DNA of 64,000 nucleotides from Hahella ganghwensis DSM 17046 (GCF_000376785.1 NZ_AQXX01000135.1:62001-126000), one strand, 5' to 3'; positions 1-9,279 are shown, counted from the stretch's first letter. Numbers and translations: made by a program. Notes: a model not told the origin generated them from the letters alone.

Positions 1-2
1 GG

Positions 3-446
3 CTGAACACCCACTGCCCTCAATACATTGTGGCCATTGGCCAGTCCAGACCTCCAGCTTTGGACGGCTTCATGAACGACAACGATATTCAGACTCTCTA
101 CCTGAATAATCATCACGACCTGCAGCTTGATGAACACATCCCCGACACTGTCATTATCAGCGATTATCTGGAATATTGTTCACGAGAATCAGGCCAGGAA
201 CTCCTTGCCCGGCTACGAAATCACCTGACCGCCCACGTCCTGATTTTTATTGACCATCAAAAGGCCTCGGACTGGGACTTCAACACGTTGATTGGGCTGG
301 GTTTTAAAAAGCTGATGACATTTGACCACTCTTCCCGGTCACTGACCTGCTATAGCTACGACATCGATAACTACAACCCAAAACGCTCGTGGAACAACGC
401 TGACCATTGGGCGAACCCGGAAATGTTTGGAAAATATTGGTGGTAG
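3..446 (+). CDS. Conserved protein, 5'-truncated by window edge (DUF6231-like)
   Basis: The reading frame is open from the first bases of the window; a GTG at 30 is the first start-like codon, but the frame continues upstream of it, so the gene probably begins outside the window. The visible part is a soluble protein of about 148 codons with a conserved-looking aromatic C-terminus (YNPKRSWNNADHW, ending GKYWW). That ending recalls the DUF6231 proteins of Pseudomonas and Marinobacter; this is from memory and unchecked. I see no catalytic motif, signal peptide or membrane segment. It is followed by about 130 bp before the convergent amidotransferase. Function unknown. Confidence 0.6.
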   Translation: MNTHCPQYIVAIGQSRPPALDGFMNDNDIQTLYLNNHHDLQLDEHIPDTVIISDYLEYCSRESGQELLARLRNHLTAHVLIFIDHQKASDWDFNTLIGLGFKKLMTFDHSSRSLTCYSYDIDNYNPKRSWNNADHWANPEMFGKYWW

Positions 447-575
447 CCGTCAATGTGATGGGGACATCTATTGGCGCTGATGATTAACCATACAGACTAT
501 AAACATTTAGGTAGACAGCGCCCATGTGCGCTCACAGCAAATACATTTGCCTTCAACAAAGACCAGGATTGACAA

Positions 576-1295
576 TCAGCTCTTGTGACCAAGACAGAAA
601 TCTGCAAAACGCACCAGAATTTTTTCAGCATCGGGACAATCATGCAAATGTTCCCTGATCTCCTTTAATTGTGCCTGGGATATTTCCCTCTGGTAATTAT
701 CCAGATAGGCCGCCATCACTGCCCGATTAAATTCAGGATGAAACTGGACACCCCAAACAGACCGGCCATAACGAAAGGCCTGACAACGAACACGACTGCC
801 ACTGGCCAACAGGACCGCATCTGGGGGCAAGGTCAGCACAGATTGCGCATGACTTAACTGAGCATAGAAACTTCGAGGCATGTGCCTGAACAATGGATCA
901 TTGCCAGCCTCCTGAGTGCAGGACATCAACAGACTTCCAATTTCGCGTCCACCCGGGTGAAAATCCACCTCTCCACCCAAGGCGTCTGCCAGCAATTGAT
1001 GGCCATAGCACACGCCCAGCACCGGAATATTCAACTCAACACACTCCAATATCCAGTCAGCCAGGGCAATCGACCATCCCGCGCGATCGGTCACCATAGC
1101 TGGGGAGCCTGACAAAACCACCCCAGCAAAGGAAATATCAGGCATATCATGATGCTGGTGAGCATTCCAGGTCACCACACGCAAGCCAAGACCTTTCAGC
1201 GCACGGGTAAACCATAATTCAAAATCTCCATGGCTTTCACGTATCGCCGGAAAGGTATCACCGCATAGCACCAAAAGCAGGTTTGGCTCAGACAC
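576..1295 (-). CDS. Class I glutamine amidotransferase (GMP synthase-like)
   Basis: A stand-alone class I glutamine amidotransferase domain of about 239 residues. The nucleophile motif (GVCYGHQLLADALGG), the later GVQFHPEF block carrying the catalytic His, and the following Glu form the usual Cys-His-Glu triad. Such proteins hydrolyse glutamine or gamma-glutamyl amides; the acceptor here is unknown. The frame is open back to 1466, but that would overlap the divergent acylphosphatase and give an unusual N-terminus; a GTG at 1295 (start VSEPNLLLVLCG) leads directly into the first strand of the fold, so I prefer it. The ribosome-binding site is not clear, so the start is the weakest part of the call. 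A second, different enzyme of this class lies at 44602-45351. Confidence 0.85.
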   Translation of the reverse strand: MSEPNLLLVLCGDTFPAIRESHGDFELWFTRALKGLGLRVVTWNAHQHHDMPDISFAGVVLSGSPAMVTDRAGWSIALADWILECVELNIPVLGVCYGHQLLADALGGEVDFHPGGREIGSLLMSCTQEAGNDPLFRHMPRSFYAQLSHAQSVLTLPPDAVLLASGSRVRCQAFRYGRSVWGVQFHPEFNRAVMAAYLDNYQREISQAQLKEIREHLHDCPDAEKILVRFADFCLGHKS

Positions 1296-1446
1296 TCCCT
1301 CAATCCTGTATTGATTAACAGAGAACAATGGAAACAAGTTCCGTCCCCGAGTAATTGGGTTACGTATCCCAGTGGATACCTGATCATGTCTGTAGTAAAA
1401 ATAAGGAAAAGAAAAATCAGGAATATCAATTTTCTGGAGAATCAGC

Positions 1447-1728
1447 ATGACAGAAAGGAAATCCATTCACGCCGTGATATCTGGGAAGGTACAGGGAGTC
1501 TGGTTTCGGCAGTCAACCAAGCAAACCGCGCAAGCTCTCGGTATTTCCGGGAGTGCCGTCAATCTTTCAGACGGACGGGTAGAAGTCCATGCTCATGGTA
1601 CGCCGGAAGCTATTGAAAAACTGATCGAATGGCTTCATGAAGGACCTGAGCAGGCCATTGTCAACGAGGTGTTGATCAGCGAATACAGCGGGAACGATAA
1701 CACTCCAGAGGGCTTTACGACGGGATAG
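1447..1728 (+). CDS. acyP: Acylphosphatase
   Basis: A 93-residue protein of the usual acylphosphatase size, which hydrolyses carboxyl-phosphate bonds such as in acetyl or 1,3-bisphosphoglyceryl phosphate. The signature GKVQGVWFRQ supplies the phosphate loop and catalytic Arg21, and NLSDGRVEV supplies the catalytic Asn39. The ATG follows an AGAATCAGC leader with a modest purine stretch. It is divergent from the amidotransferase and convergent with the outer-membrane protein gene. Cytoplasmic, single-domain; nothing unusual. Confidence 0.93.
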   Translation: MTERKSIHAVISGKVQGVWFRQSTKQTAQALGISGSAVNLSDGRVEVHAHGTPEAIEKLIEWLHEGPEQAIVNEVLISEYSGNDNTPEGFTTG

Positions 1729-1811
1729 GACCAGGAATATTTCCAACAGGTGGGGAGCCTCATCAGACTCCCCTTTTGAATTAGACCACCAAAGCTATCT
1801 GACTTGCATCA

Positions 1812-3062
1812 CTAGAAGTAATACACCATTTCCAACTGGACGTAATCTTCATTCTGCAGTGCACCTGTCTTATTGTCCGGATCCGACAAGGCCTGGAGTC
1901 GTTCAACTGTGGCCGTCGGCAAGGGATCGCCACCTTCAAAAGCACGAACTTCCATATTGACAGTAAAAATATCAAATAGCCGGCGACTGGCCTCAATGCT
2001 GTACAACTGCTCATTTGTTTCCGGGTCGTAAATGGCTCCCATCAGGATCTCGGTGGAATTGATATCGTTAAAAGCCCAGCGCCAGCCCAGAAAAATATCT
2101 CGCTCCAGAAAAGTCGTAGCTTCATCTCCCCGCTCATCCCAGAGCCCTTCCAACAGCCACCCCAGATCCGCATCTGAACCGAAAACACCAACCTGAGTAT
2201 ATTCAAAGCCGGCAGTGACAGCACCATAACGCTCTTCATCGCCCTGAGAATTGGCAAAGCCGGATCTGACAATTCCCTCGAATTTAAACAGCCACCCTTC
2301 CATGATGTACTGCATGACCAGACCAGTCTGCTCGATCAGTGGATAAACCGGTACAAGCTTGGGGTTGGCCAGATCTTGATTAAAAACCAGATTGGGTTCC
2401 CGACTGGTCCCGGAAAAGTGCGACAGAGACACTTCGAAGTCATCACCGATGATGGCGTATCTGACGGCTATGTCCGGGTGTGACTCCTCTTCATCCGCCT
2501 CATACCGGGCATGATCCATATCTACTTCAAATGGCACCCCAAGACGCCCCTCGACACCGGGATAGTTTCGCTCCCGAAAATACGGCAATACAAAGAAATC
2601 CAGAACCACCTGATCCTGCGCGGTGGAAAACTTAAACATCGGCTGACCCAGTTTTTCCTCCCCATCGGGACTTTCCACCAAATCGGTCTGATTGATAACA
2701 TCCACCAAGTGCTGAGACTCTGTCACCCCCCAGAACACTTTCCCGACACCTATTCGTGTTTCCCAGTAATCACCGATGTGTAACCAGTTGGCTTCTCGTA
2801 CATCGCCATGGGTCCTTTCATCATCGTTTTCATCGTGCCTGTAGTAGCCGATAAAGGTTAGACGGTCATAACCATCATTCCATTCATAGTAAAGCTCTGG
2901 ACGAGCCCACACAGATCCATTTTCCTGTTTCTGCCCTGCATCTCCTTCTTCCACAAAATAACGACCTTCCAGACCAAACTGGGAAATAAAATCAATTGCC
3001 AGTGACTGGGAGGAGACAAACGAAAGGACAGAAAAACTTGTGGCTAGCAGGGCGGACCGCAT
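1812..3062 (-). CDS. Outer-membrane beta-barrel protein, exported, function unknown
   Basis: A 416-residue protein with a Sec signal peptide (MRSALLATSFSVLSFVSSQSLA, cleavage after about residue 22). The mature part is rich in alternating aromatic and polar strands, such as YYEWNDGYDRLTFIGYYR and VQLEMVYYF, and ends in phenylalanine, the usual C-terminal residue of outer-membrane barrels recognised by BamA. The length suits a medium-size barrel. I do not recognise a specific porin family; substrate or role is unknown. It is transcribed away from lexA; the shared upstream region has a perfect 8-bp inverted repeat at 3291-3308 that might be an operator for this gene. Confidence 0.75.
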   Translation of the reverse strand: MRSALLATSFSVLSFVSSQSLAIDFISQFGLEGRYFVEEGDAGQKQENGSVWARPELYYEWNDGYDRLTFIGYYRHDENDDERTHGDVREANWLHIGDYWETRIGVGKVFWGVTESQHLVDVINQTDLVESPDGEEKLGQPMFKFSTAQDQVVLDFFVLPYFRERNYPGVEGRLGVPFEVDMDHARYEADEEESHPDIAVRYAIIGDDFEVSLSHFSGTSREPNLVFNQDLANPKLVPVYPLIEQTGLVMQYIMEGWLFKFEGIVRSGFANSQGDEERYGAVTAGFEYTQVGVFGSDADLGWLLEGLWDERGDEATTFLERDIFLGWRWAFNDINSTEILMGAIYDPETNEQLYSIEASRRLFDIFTVNMEVRAFEGGDPLPTATVERLQALSDPDNKTGALQNEDYVQLEMVYYF

Positions 3063-3290
3063 TGGATATAACTCTTTTCAGGGATGTTAATAGAACAGTT
3101 CTCTGGAAGCTCAGGAATACCGTCGGAATACCATAGCGCCACTATAGCTGGCGCAAGTGCCAATCAATCGAGACCAACGACACTTATCCGTCAACTTTTA
3201 TCCTGCATCACCAGTGTCGGCAATGCTTTTTATAAGCTTCCATTACAATCTTCTTAAATAGAATCAGGACCTACGCCCAACTCTTTGAGG

Positions 3291-3308
3291 TGCCTATAAA
3301 TATAGGCA
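3291..3308. promoter_or_regulatory. Perfect 8-bp inverted repeat, possible operator
   Basis: TGCCTATA and TATAGGCA separated by AA. It lies about 230 bp upstream of the barrel gene start and 175 bp upstream of the LexA box. It does not resemble a LexA site (no CTG-N10-CAG) and has no T-tract, so a protein-binding palindrome is more likely than a terminator. The regulator is unknown. Confidence 0.35.
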
Positions 3309-3482
3309 ATCCGGGATAGAATTGACAGTCCCCCGCAACAATATTCAATGATATCTTTGTTACCAAAGACCGATTTTTCTCATAACAAATCCAAAGACTT
3401 GGTTATGCAACCATCAAAAACGGCATGCCAGACAATAAAAACACTAGAATTTCAGCGGACTAGCTTTACATCAGAAAGCTCA

Positions 3483-3502
3483 TACTGTATACATTAACAG
3501 CC
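3483..3502 (+). promoter_or_regulatory. LexA (SOS) box
   Basis: TACTGTATACATTAACAGCC contains the exact CTG-N10-CAG core (CTG 3485-3487, CAG 3498-3500) of the gammaproteobacterial SOS box, with an A/T-rich centre. It lies 48 bp upstream of the lexA start codon, fitting classical autorepression of lexA. Confidence 0.9.
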
Positions 3503-3549
3503 ATGGATATTCATGCAGTAAACAATACCTGCAGACCTTGGGAGATAAC

Positions 3550-4146
3550 GTGATAAAGCTGACCAAACGCCAGGAACAAGTCCTCAACCTGATAAAGGAA
3601 CACATTGGAGAAACCGGTTACCCGCCCACCCGCGCAGAAATTGCCAGCAAGCTGGGATTCCGCTCCGCCAATGCCGCAGAAGAACACTTGAAAGCCCTGG
3701 CCAAAAAAGGGGCCATAGAAATGGTACCCGGAGCCTCCAGAGGTATACGGTTGCCAGAACCTGAGTTCGATGGCATCCCCATTGTTGGTCAGGTAGCAGC
3801 AGGTTATCCGATTCTGGCTCAGGAAAACATCGAAGATTATTGCCAGGTGCCCAACAGCTTCTTCACTCCTTCAGTAGATTACTTTCTGCGGGTTAAGGGA
3901 TTAAGCATGAAGGACGCAGGCATTCTGGATGGCGACCTACTGGCAGTACACAAAACAACCGATGTTCACAATGGCCAGATTGTTGTGGCAAGAATCGGGG
4001 ATGAAGTGACGGTAAAAAGATTCCAGAAACAAAAAGGGAAAGTGGTATTACTACCAGAGAACGATGAGTTTACCCCTATTGAGGTTGATGCCGGATCAGA
4101 GCCATTTGAAATAGAAGGTCTTGGCGTGGGGATTATCAGACGCTGA
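3550..4146 (+). CDS. lexA: LexA SOS repressor
   Basis: LexA represses SOS genes by binding CTG-N10-CAG boxes and inactivates itself by RecA-stimulated self-cleavage. The N-terminal winged helix ([16 protein letters not shown], then [19 protein letters not shown]) is followed by the Ala84-Gly85 cleavage site (QVAAG), nucleophile Ser119 (KGLSMKD) and Lys156 (VTVKR). I choose the GTG at 3550, preceded by GGGAG at 3540-3544: this gives 198 residues and places cleavage site, Ser and Lys at exactly the E. coli positions. The frame extends to a TTG at 3538, which overlaps that ribosome-binding site. A consensus SOS box lies upstream, so the gene is autoregulated. No sulA is seen next to it. Confidence 0.97.
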   Translation: MIKLTKRQEQVLNLIKEHIGETGYPPTRAEIASKLGFRSANAAEEHLKALAKKGAIEMVPGASRGIRLPEPEFDGIPIVGQVAAGYPILAQENIEDYCQVPNSFFTPSVDYFLRVKGLSMKDAGILDGDLLAVHKTTDVHNGQIVVARIGDEVTVKRFQKQKGKVVLLPENDEFTPIEVDAGSEPFEIEGLGVGIIRR

Positions 4147-4157
4147 TCTTAGACATT

Positions 4158-4201
4158 ACGAGAAAATGAAAGGGAAATAAATTTCCCTTTCATTTTCTCG
4201 T
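4158..4201. terminator. Perfect 21-bp inverted repeat between convergent genes
   Basis: Arms 4158-4178 and 4181-4201 are exact reverse complements separated by only AA. The arm reads ACGAGAAAATGAAAGGGAAAT. It sits between lexA and the convergent small gene ending at 4210, where a bidirectional terminator is expected, but no uninterrupted T-run follows on either strand. Termination is therefore inferred from position; a cruciform or RNase III substrate is possible. Confidence 0.6.
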
Positions 4202-4209
4202 TCAGACTT

Positions 4210-4461
4210 TCAATGGATCGTTTTAGACGGAGTTTCCAAAGAAGACTTCAGCTTAGCTTCTTCACGCATGTTCCCTACCACTTTAATCGCAGCCTTGATC
4301 ATTGCATGCGCGACATCCACATCCTTGTCTGCAAGAAAAGCCTTCGCATCTGCCCCAAAACTTATTTTAACCAGATGCTCGCTGCTACTTTCGCCGGCAG
4401 GTTGTAGTGCAAAATCCCCATTTGCCAGCTGAACGATTTCAAAATAACTACCTGTAGACAT
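4210..4461 (-). CDS. Small conserved hypothetical protein of the lexA neighbourhood
   Basis: An 83-residue protein beginning MSTGSYFEIVQLANGDFALQP. The frame is open to 4500, but the ATG at 4461 has GGAG six bases upstream, so I use it. It has an acidic N-terminal half and an alanine-rich amphipathic helix (DVDVAHAMIKAAIKVVGNM). No signal peptide or membrane segment. It lies 98 bp downstream of the DUF6586-like gene on the same strand; from memory, a small protein of this kind sits between lexA and a DUF6586 gene in Pseudomonas. Function unknown. Confidence 0.7.
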   Translation of the reverse strand: MSTGSYFEIVQLANGDFALQPAGESSSEHLVKISFGADAKAFLADKDVDVAHAMIKAAIKVVGNMREEAKLKSSLETPSKTIH

Positions 4462-4558
4462 TCGTTTCTCCAACATTTCCAAATATGTTACGTGAATCAC
4501 CGGGTAATCGATTCACCTTGTAATATTTAATTTCAAACACCTTGAAGTTTTTATAGCT

Positions 4559-5014
4559 TCACCACTCGGTGCTTGTCTCACGCAATTCTTCAATCGTCTG
4601 CTTCATCAATGCGTGGAGCTGGCAAAGATTTAGAGATGCCCCTTCCCCTGAACTCACGGCAATTAGCCCCAATTCTCCCTGTTGAGATAATTCGGCTCGC
4701 GGCTGACGACTTAAAGCAACAAGCTTAAGCAGATATTCGAGCCACCCGTTATCAGATTTCAACGCTTTAAGCGCCCGGACTTCCGCAGACTCCAGCTCCA
4801 AGTGTCGCTCTAGGTCTTCCAGATTATTGACAGTTTCCTTAATCTTTCTCTTATGAGCCAACTCATTCAAGAAGCCGTAATAAGCCCTCTCAAGAAATAA
4901 AACCGCAGCCGTTTCTGCCGCTATTTGCCTTGGCCTGAAAGGCTCGCTGCTCGAAGAATCCAATTGCAAACGGGCAAAGTAAAGATTCTCATTGACGTAA
5001 GATGACCAGCTCAA
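4559..5014 (-). CDS. DUF6586-like protein
   Basis: A 151-residue, helix-rich soluble protein. It opens MSWSSYVNENLYFARLQLD and contains PRQIAAETAAVLFLERAYYGFLNELA, resembling the DUF6586 protein next to lexA in Pseudomonas (recalled, not searched). The conserved neighbourhood supports the assignment more than any single residue. It likely shares a transcript with the 83-residue gene downstream. No enzymatic motif is visible and its role is unknown. Confidence 0.7.
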   Translation of the reverse strand: MSWSSYVNENLYFARLQLDSSSSEPFRPRQIAAETAAVLFLERAYYGFLNELAHKRKIKETVNNLEDLERHLELESAEVRALKALKSDNGWLEYLLKLVALSRQPRAELSQQGELGLIAVSSGEGASLNLCQLHALMKQTIEELRETSTEW

Positions 5015-5325
5015 TATGGAGTCTACCTTGCTAAAGATAACTTCGATTGGTTAAGACAAAACCGACGAACTTCGCTCGTCAGCGAATATAAGACTTCCTT
5101 CATCATACAGATTTTATATCGTTTTTTCCTGGGAAACATTTAGCCCCACCACGGCTTTCCCGACCTCACAAAATAGATGACAATTCACAACTTTTTTCGA
5201 AAACGTTACAAATTTGCACAAATAGCCGATTCAACTAAGGTAATGTTAAAAGCTAATATTCGAACGCTTATTCACACTTTGAGTAATCGATAATACCTAA
5301 TAATGCGCGAGCGTATACCACAACT
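5015..5325. other. Divergent intergenic region
   Basis: 311 bp between the DUF6586-like gene and the exported DUF1329 gene. It is A+T-rich and should carry both promoters, but I could not pick -35/-10 pairs with confidence. No repeat or structured RNA was recognised. Confidence 0.5.
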
Positions 5326-6702
5326 ATGAATGCCAACCTGAAAATTTGTGTATCCTCCCTAGCACTTTCTATTTCATTGGGAGTCGGATCTTCCTCTGCA
5401 CTTGCAAAGATTCCTGATCAGGAAATCAAGAAGCTTGACGCAATTTTGACACCCACGGGAGGGGAACGAGGTGGAAATGTTGAGGGCACCATACCTCCAT
5501 GGACAGGAGGCATCACTAAACCACCCGCGGACTATACCCCTGGTGGCAATTATGTTGACCCTTACAGCAGCGATCCTGTTCAAATGACCATCGATGCACA
5601 GAATTACAAACAACTGCAGGACAAACTGACGGGCGCTCATAAAACGCTATTCGAAAAATACCCGTCGACCTATAAAATGAGCATCTACCCCACTCGGCGT
5701 AGCGCCTCCTATTCTAAGGATATTTACAAGGCTATCAGGAAAAATGCTTCTGAAGCCGAGCTACTACCCTTGGGCGCAGGCGTCAGAAACGGCTCCGTCT
5801 CCAGCCCGTTTCCAATCCCCCAATCTGCCGAGGAAATTCTCTGGAATCATGTCCTGCGCTATCGGGGAGACGCCATATCCTCCAGGACAGGCTACGCTGC
5901 GGTCACTTCAGGAGGGTCATACACACCGATTATGACCGAGCGCGACATCATCTTCATTTATGCTCAGGAAGAGCTTGACGCACGCAAGCTTGAAAATAAG
6001 TTCTTCTACTTAAAGGTGCTCACGCTATCCCCTCCCAAGCAGGCAGGAAATATCAGTCTGGTTCACGAATCTATCGACCAGGTCAGCTCGCCACGTAAAG
6101 CCTGGCAGTACTTCTCCGGACAAAGACGCCTGCGCCGCTCACCCAGCCTGGCCTACGACTCAGATCTACCCAACACTGACGGCCTCAGAACCACCGACCA
6201 ATATGATATGTTCAACGGCGCTCCCGATCAGTACGAGTGGAAAATTGTCGGCAAAAAAGAGATGTATGTTCCCTACAACTCCTACCGACTGAATGACAAA
6301 AACATTAAATACGACACAATTATCAAGGCCAACCATATCAATCAGGACCTACCCAGGTACGAACTGCACCGGGTATGGATCGTAGAAGGCACTCTGCGCG
6401 TGGGTATTCAACACATCTACTCAAAACGCAGACTCTACTTGGATGAAGACTCCTGGCAAGTCCTTGTCACTGAAGAATATGACAGCGATGGCAAGCTGTG
6501 GCGGGTACAGGAAGGCCATGCAATGAATTACTATGACCAACCATTGGTATGGACCGCACTTGAGGTCGTTTACGACCTGCAAAGTGAGCGTTACCTGGTG
6601 GAAGGCCTCGACAATGAAGTACCTGATCCTTATGACTTCAAGCCGGGCTTCCGACTAAATGACTTCTCCACTTCTGCGGTCCGCCGCGAAGCGAAAAGAT
6701 AG
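5326..6702 (+). CDS. Exported DUF1329-family protein
   Basis: A 458-residue protein with a Sec signal peptide (start MNANLKICVSSLALSISLG, cleavage near SSALA-KIP, about residue 28). The mature sequence has DUF1329 landmarks: an N-terminal LTPTGGERGGN...IPPWTGGI stretch, a central arginine-rich region and the C-terminal HRVWIVEGTLRVG...YSKRRLYLDEDSWQ, a lipoprotein-carrier-like half-barrel segment. Members occur in the envelope of gammaproteobacteria, often near large barrel proteins, with no settled biochemical role. Here the barrel protein at 1812-3062 is nearby but not adjacent. A terminator follows at 6715-6750. Confidence 0.85.
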   Translation: MNANLKICVSSLALSISLGVGSSSALAKIPDQEIKKLDAILTPTGGERGGNVEGTIPPWTGGITKPPADYTPGGNYVDPYSSDPVQMTIDAQNYKQLQDKLTGAHKTLFEKYPSTYKMSIYPTRRSASYSKDIYKAIRKNASEAELLPLGAGVRNGSVSSPFPIPQSAEEILWNHVLRYRGDAISSRTGYAAVTSGGSYTPIMTERDIIFIYAQEELDARKLENKFFYLKVLTLSPPKQAGNISLVHESIDQVSSPRKAWQYFSGQRRLRRSPSLAYDSDLPNTDGLRTTDQYDMFNGAPDQYEWKIVGKKEMYVPYNSYRLNDKNIKYDTIIKANHINQDLPRYELHRVWIVEGTLRVGIQHIYSKRRLYLDEDSWQVLVTEEYDSDGKLWRVQEGHAMNYYDQPLVWTALEVVYDLQSERYLVEGLDNEVPDPYDFKPGFRLNDFSTSAVRREAKR

Positions 6703-6714
6703 CGTACACTTTCC

Positions 6715-6750
6715 AAGCCCGGTCGCAGCATGTGAATGCTATCGGGCTTT
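6715..6750 (+). terminator. Terminator after the DUF1329 gene
   Basis: AAGCCCG (6715-6721) pairs with CGGGCTT (6743-6749), with an inner AGCAT/ATGCT extension, then a T-rich stretch. It overlaps the last codon and stop of the convergent SDR gene, so it may act on both strands. Confidence 0.7.
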
Positions 6751-7572
6751 GGGTTTCCCAAAACTGATCAGAGAACGCAGCATTCGACTATATCCTACTG
6801 GAAACCCACGCTGCATCAGATCCATCACTTTGGCATCAGAACCGATAAGAAGACGATCCCTTCCTTTGCTGACAGCATCAATAATCTGTTGCGCAGCTTT
6901 CTCAGGAGACACCCTCGCTACACGATCGAATTCTGCCACCGCTTTGTTCTTATCCTGCCCTCCATCGATCCCCGAACAAAACCGGGAATTGCGCGCAATA
7001 TTGGTTTTTATGCCGCCGGGGTGTACACAAAGCGTCTTCACCCTGGTTCCCGCCAATTCACACCGGAGCGACTCAGTAAATCCACGAACAGCAAACTTGC
7101 TGGCATTATAGGCTGATTGAGTCGGCACACCGATCAAACCAAACAGACTGGAAAGGTTCACAATGGTTCCGGCATTTCTAGCCAACATCCCGGGCAGTAC
7201 AGCCTGAGTACCATGAACGACCCCCCAGAAATTGATATCCATCACCCACTGAAAATCCTCAATGGACATTTCAGCCACTGTAGCGGACAACGCCACGCCG
7301 GCATTGTTAATCATGAGTTCGATGTGGCCAAACTGCTTTTCGATGCGCTTGATGTAGGAAAACACCTCATCACGGCAACTGACGTCCAGGTTATCAACAG
7401 ACCCCAACTCTCCTGAAGCTTCCAGTATTTCAGACGCTTTCTCTGTGCGAATATCGGACAAGGCCACAGTCGCACCCGAGGCCAAACAAATCTGCGCCAG
7501 AGCTGCCCCAATGCCGGATCCAGCACCAGTAATGACGACGACTTTACCCTTCAGCCCCGCTTCCGTTCTCAT
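6739..7572 (-). CDS. Short-chain dehydrogenase/reductase
   Basis: A 277-residue classical SDR, an NAD(P)-dependent oxidoreductase. It shows the Rossmann motif TGAGSGIG (about residues 16-23), NNAG, and the catalytic Ser...Tyr-x-x-x-Lys (SSLFGLIGVPTQSAYNASK). The substrate cannot be read from sequence. The start ATG overlaps the stop of the upstream kinase gene by 4 bp (ATGA), so translation is probably coupled to the kinase, an unusual pairing. No signal peptide; cytoplasmic. Confidence 0.9.
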   Translation of the reverse strand: MRTEAGLKGKVVVITGAGSGIGAALAQICLASGATVALSDIRTEKASEILEASGELGSVDNLDVSCRDEVFSYIKRIEKQFGHIELMINNAGVALSATVAEMSIEDFQWVMDINFWGVVHGTQAVLPGMLARNAGTIVNLSSLFGLIGVPTQSAYNASKFAVRGFTESLRCELAGTRVKTLCVHPGGIKTNIARNSRFCSGIDGGQDKNKAVAEFDRVARVSPEKAAQQIIDAVSKGRDRLLIGSDAKVMDLMQRGFPVGYSRMLRSLISFGKPKAR

Positions 7573-9125
7573 TGCGCGGCCGCCATACGCACCAACTCTT
7601 CATTTTCCGGAAACACTTTAGCACCAGCTACTGCCTGATTGTGAGCCAGATCCGTATTCCCATTTTGCCTGAGCTCCTGAATCCTGGTGATCAGGGTCCG
7701 CTCAAGAGATTCCATACCGGCAACCGCTTGAACATTATCCGGATCAATGTCCAGCACAATACGATAGGCATCATAAGCACTTGAGCCGGAAGGCGTCACC
7801 AACCTTCCCTGCAACTGATGGACTTTGGCCACTCGCAGAAGTTTATCAACCTTTGCCGCCAGTTCCGGCTCCAGATCCGAGCCAGAATGGCCCGCATCAG
7901 GGCTGTTGTTTTCTGCTATCGAGCCTGATGTTTCAACAACCGAAACAGTGGTTTGCGACGTTTCGGCTCCAGGCGTTTCAGAGTCTTCACTCCCGCCAGA
8001 TGTCACATTATTGCCTGAAGCCACGCCAGCAGAATTGTCAGCATTTTCAGTTTCTGGTGTGGAGTTTTTAATCTGATCTGCCTGCGCTGAGGTTGTCGAC
8101 TCATCCGTCGAGGCTGCCCCAAGATTTTGAGCCGCATTCGAACCGCTTACCAAGGGGTCAGATTGATTATCCAGAATCTGTGGCAATAAAAAGATGGCCG
8201 CAACAGCTCCCATTAACACGCCCGCAGAAGCTCCCACCAATTTGGGAACCCTGCTTGGCCCTCCTGCAACCTTCCCCGCAGCAGCTTGCTCAAGTGCTGC
8301 AATAAACTCCCCGGCATCCTGGAAGCGCTTGTCCTGAAATTTTTCCAGTGCCCGAAACACCACTTTGTCATAGGGCTTTGGCATTGTAGGAATTAATACT
8401 GAAGGCGCTTCAGGCGTCGAATGAATAATTTTTTGCATGATGGCCGTCGGACTGTTGGCATCAAAGCAATGTTCATTGGTCAACAGTTGATACAAAATAA
8501 TTCCGGCAGAAAACAGATCACTCCGATTATCAACGGGCAGCCCCTGACATTGCTCAGGAGACATATACCGGGGGGAACCGATAATGGTGCCCACTCTGGT
8601 CAGTTCAGAGCTTTCAAGTTTGGCAATCCCGAAATCCGTAATTTTCGCGGTACCATTCCGGGTGATAAAGATATTAGCGGGCTTCAGATCCCGATGGGTG
8701 ATACCGTGTTCATGGATATATTTCAGACCACTGAGGATGTCTTTCATGATCCTCATGGTCCTGGACAACTCAAACCTCTCCCCACTATCCAGCGCTTCCT
8801 TTAGCTCGATGCCGTCTACGTATTCCATGACAAAATACGGAACCCCATCCTGCTCTCCCGCATCATAGACATTAATTACATTGGGGTGTGAGAGGCGCCC
8901 GGCAGCCTTCATCTCATTTTTAAAACGCTGCCTGTACTCACCACTGGTGTCATGACTGAGCAACTCCGGAGACAGGATTTTTACGGCAACCGTACGTTCG
9001 AAATCAGGATCAAAACATTGATATACAACGCCCATAGCCCCGCGGCCCAGCTCCTTCACAACTTTGTACTTTCCGAATGAGCGCGTTCCCGAGGTCTCCG
9101 GTTCAAAAATCTGGGTGTCTGACAT
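7569..9125 (-). CDS. Membrane-anchored Ser/Thr protein kinase (Hanks type)
   Basis: A 518-residue kinase. The N-terminal domain has all main Hanks motifs: glycine loop GRGAMGVVY, AVKIL lysine, HRDLKPANIF with catalytic Asp near residue 144, DFGIAK and SPRYMSPEQ. One transmembrane helix (VGASAGVLMGAVAAIFLL, about residues 297-314) separates it from a low-complexity Ser/Thr/Glu-rich linker and a C-terminal TPR-like region. It phosphorylates Ser/Thr in the cytoplasm. Position close to the T6SS cluster and the caspase-like gene suggests a PpkA-like control role, an inference; no Fha or PppA partner is in the window. Confidence 0.9.
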   Translation of the reverse strand: MSDTQIFEPETSGTRSFGKYKVVKELGRGAMGVVYQCFDPDFERTVAVKILSPELLSHDTSGEYRQRFKNEMKAAGRLSHPNVINVYDAGEQDGVPYFVMEYVDGIELKEALDSGERFELSRTMRIMKDILSGLKYIHEHGITHRDLKPANIFITRNGTAKITDFGIAKLESSELTRVGTIIGSPRYMSPEQCQGLPVDNRSDLFSAGIILYQLLTNEHCFDANSPTAIMQKIIHSTPEAPSVLIPTMPKPYDKVVFRALEKFQDKRFQDAGEFIAALEQAAAGKVAGGPSRVPKLVGASAGVLMGAVAAIFLLPQILDNQSDPLVSGSNAAQNLGAASTDESTTSAQADQIKNSTPETENADNSAGVASGNNVTSGGSEDSETPGAETSQTTVSVVETSGSIAENNSPDAGHSGSDLEPELAAKVDKLLRVAKVHQLQGRLVTPSGSSAYDAYRIVLDIDPDNVQAVAGMESLERTLITRIQELRQNGNTDLAHNQAVAGAKVFPENEELVRMAAAQ

Positions 9126-9279
9126 GAGGTGTTGAAGTCCTTACTCTGGCATCAATCTATATTATCATCACTCATTGTATATGAATGTCTCTATTGAGCC
9201 AGCCCTATGGGTGCGTTCATCAGCCGCACCTCGAATCCGGTCACAAATACAGCCCGATCAAAAAATACTCCAACCCAAC

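Larger units (their letters stand above)
3063..3549. other. Divergent intergenic region upstream of the barrel gene and lexA
   Basis: 487 bp without a convincing gene. It holds the LexA box at 3483-3502 and, nearer the barrel gene, a perfect inverted repeat TGCCTATA-AA-TATAGGCA at 3291-3308. Promoters for both flanking genes should lie here. No structured RNA was recognised. Confidence 0.7.

Noticed and set aside
1311-1616. 101-codon plus-strand frame overlapping the acylphosphatase start
   Set aside because: Wrong frame relative to acyP, whose catalytic residues are intact; no independent support.
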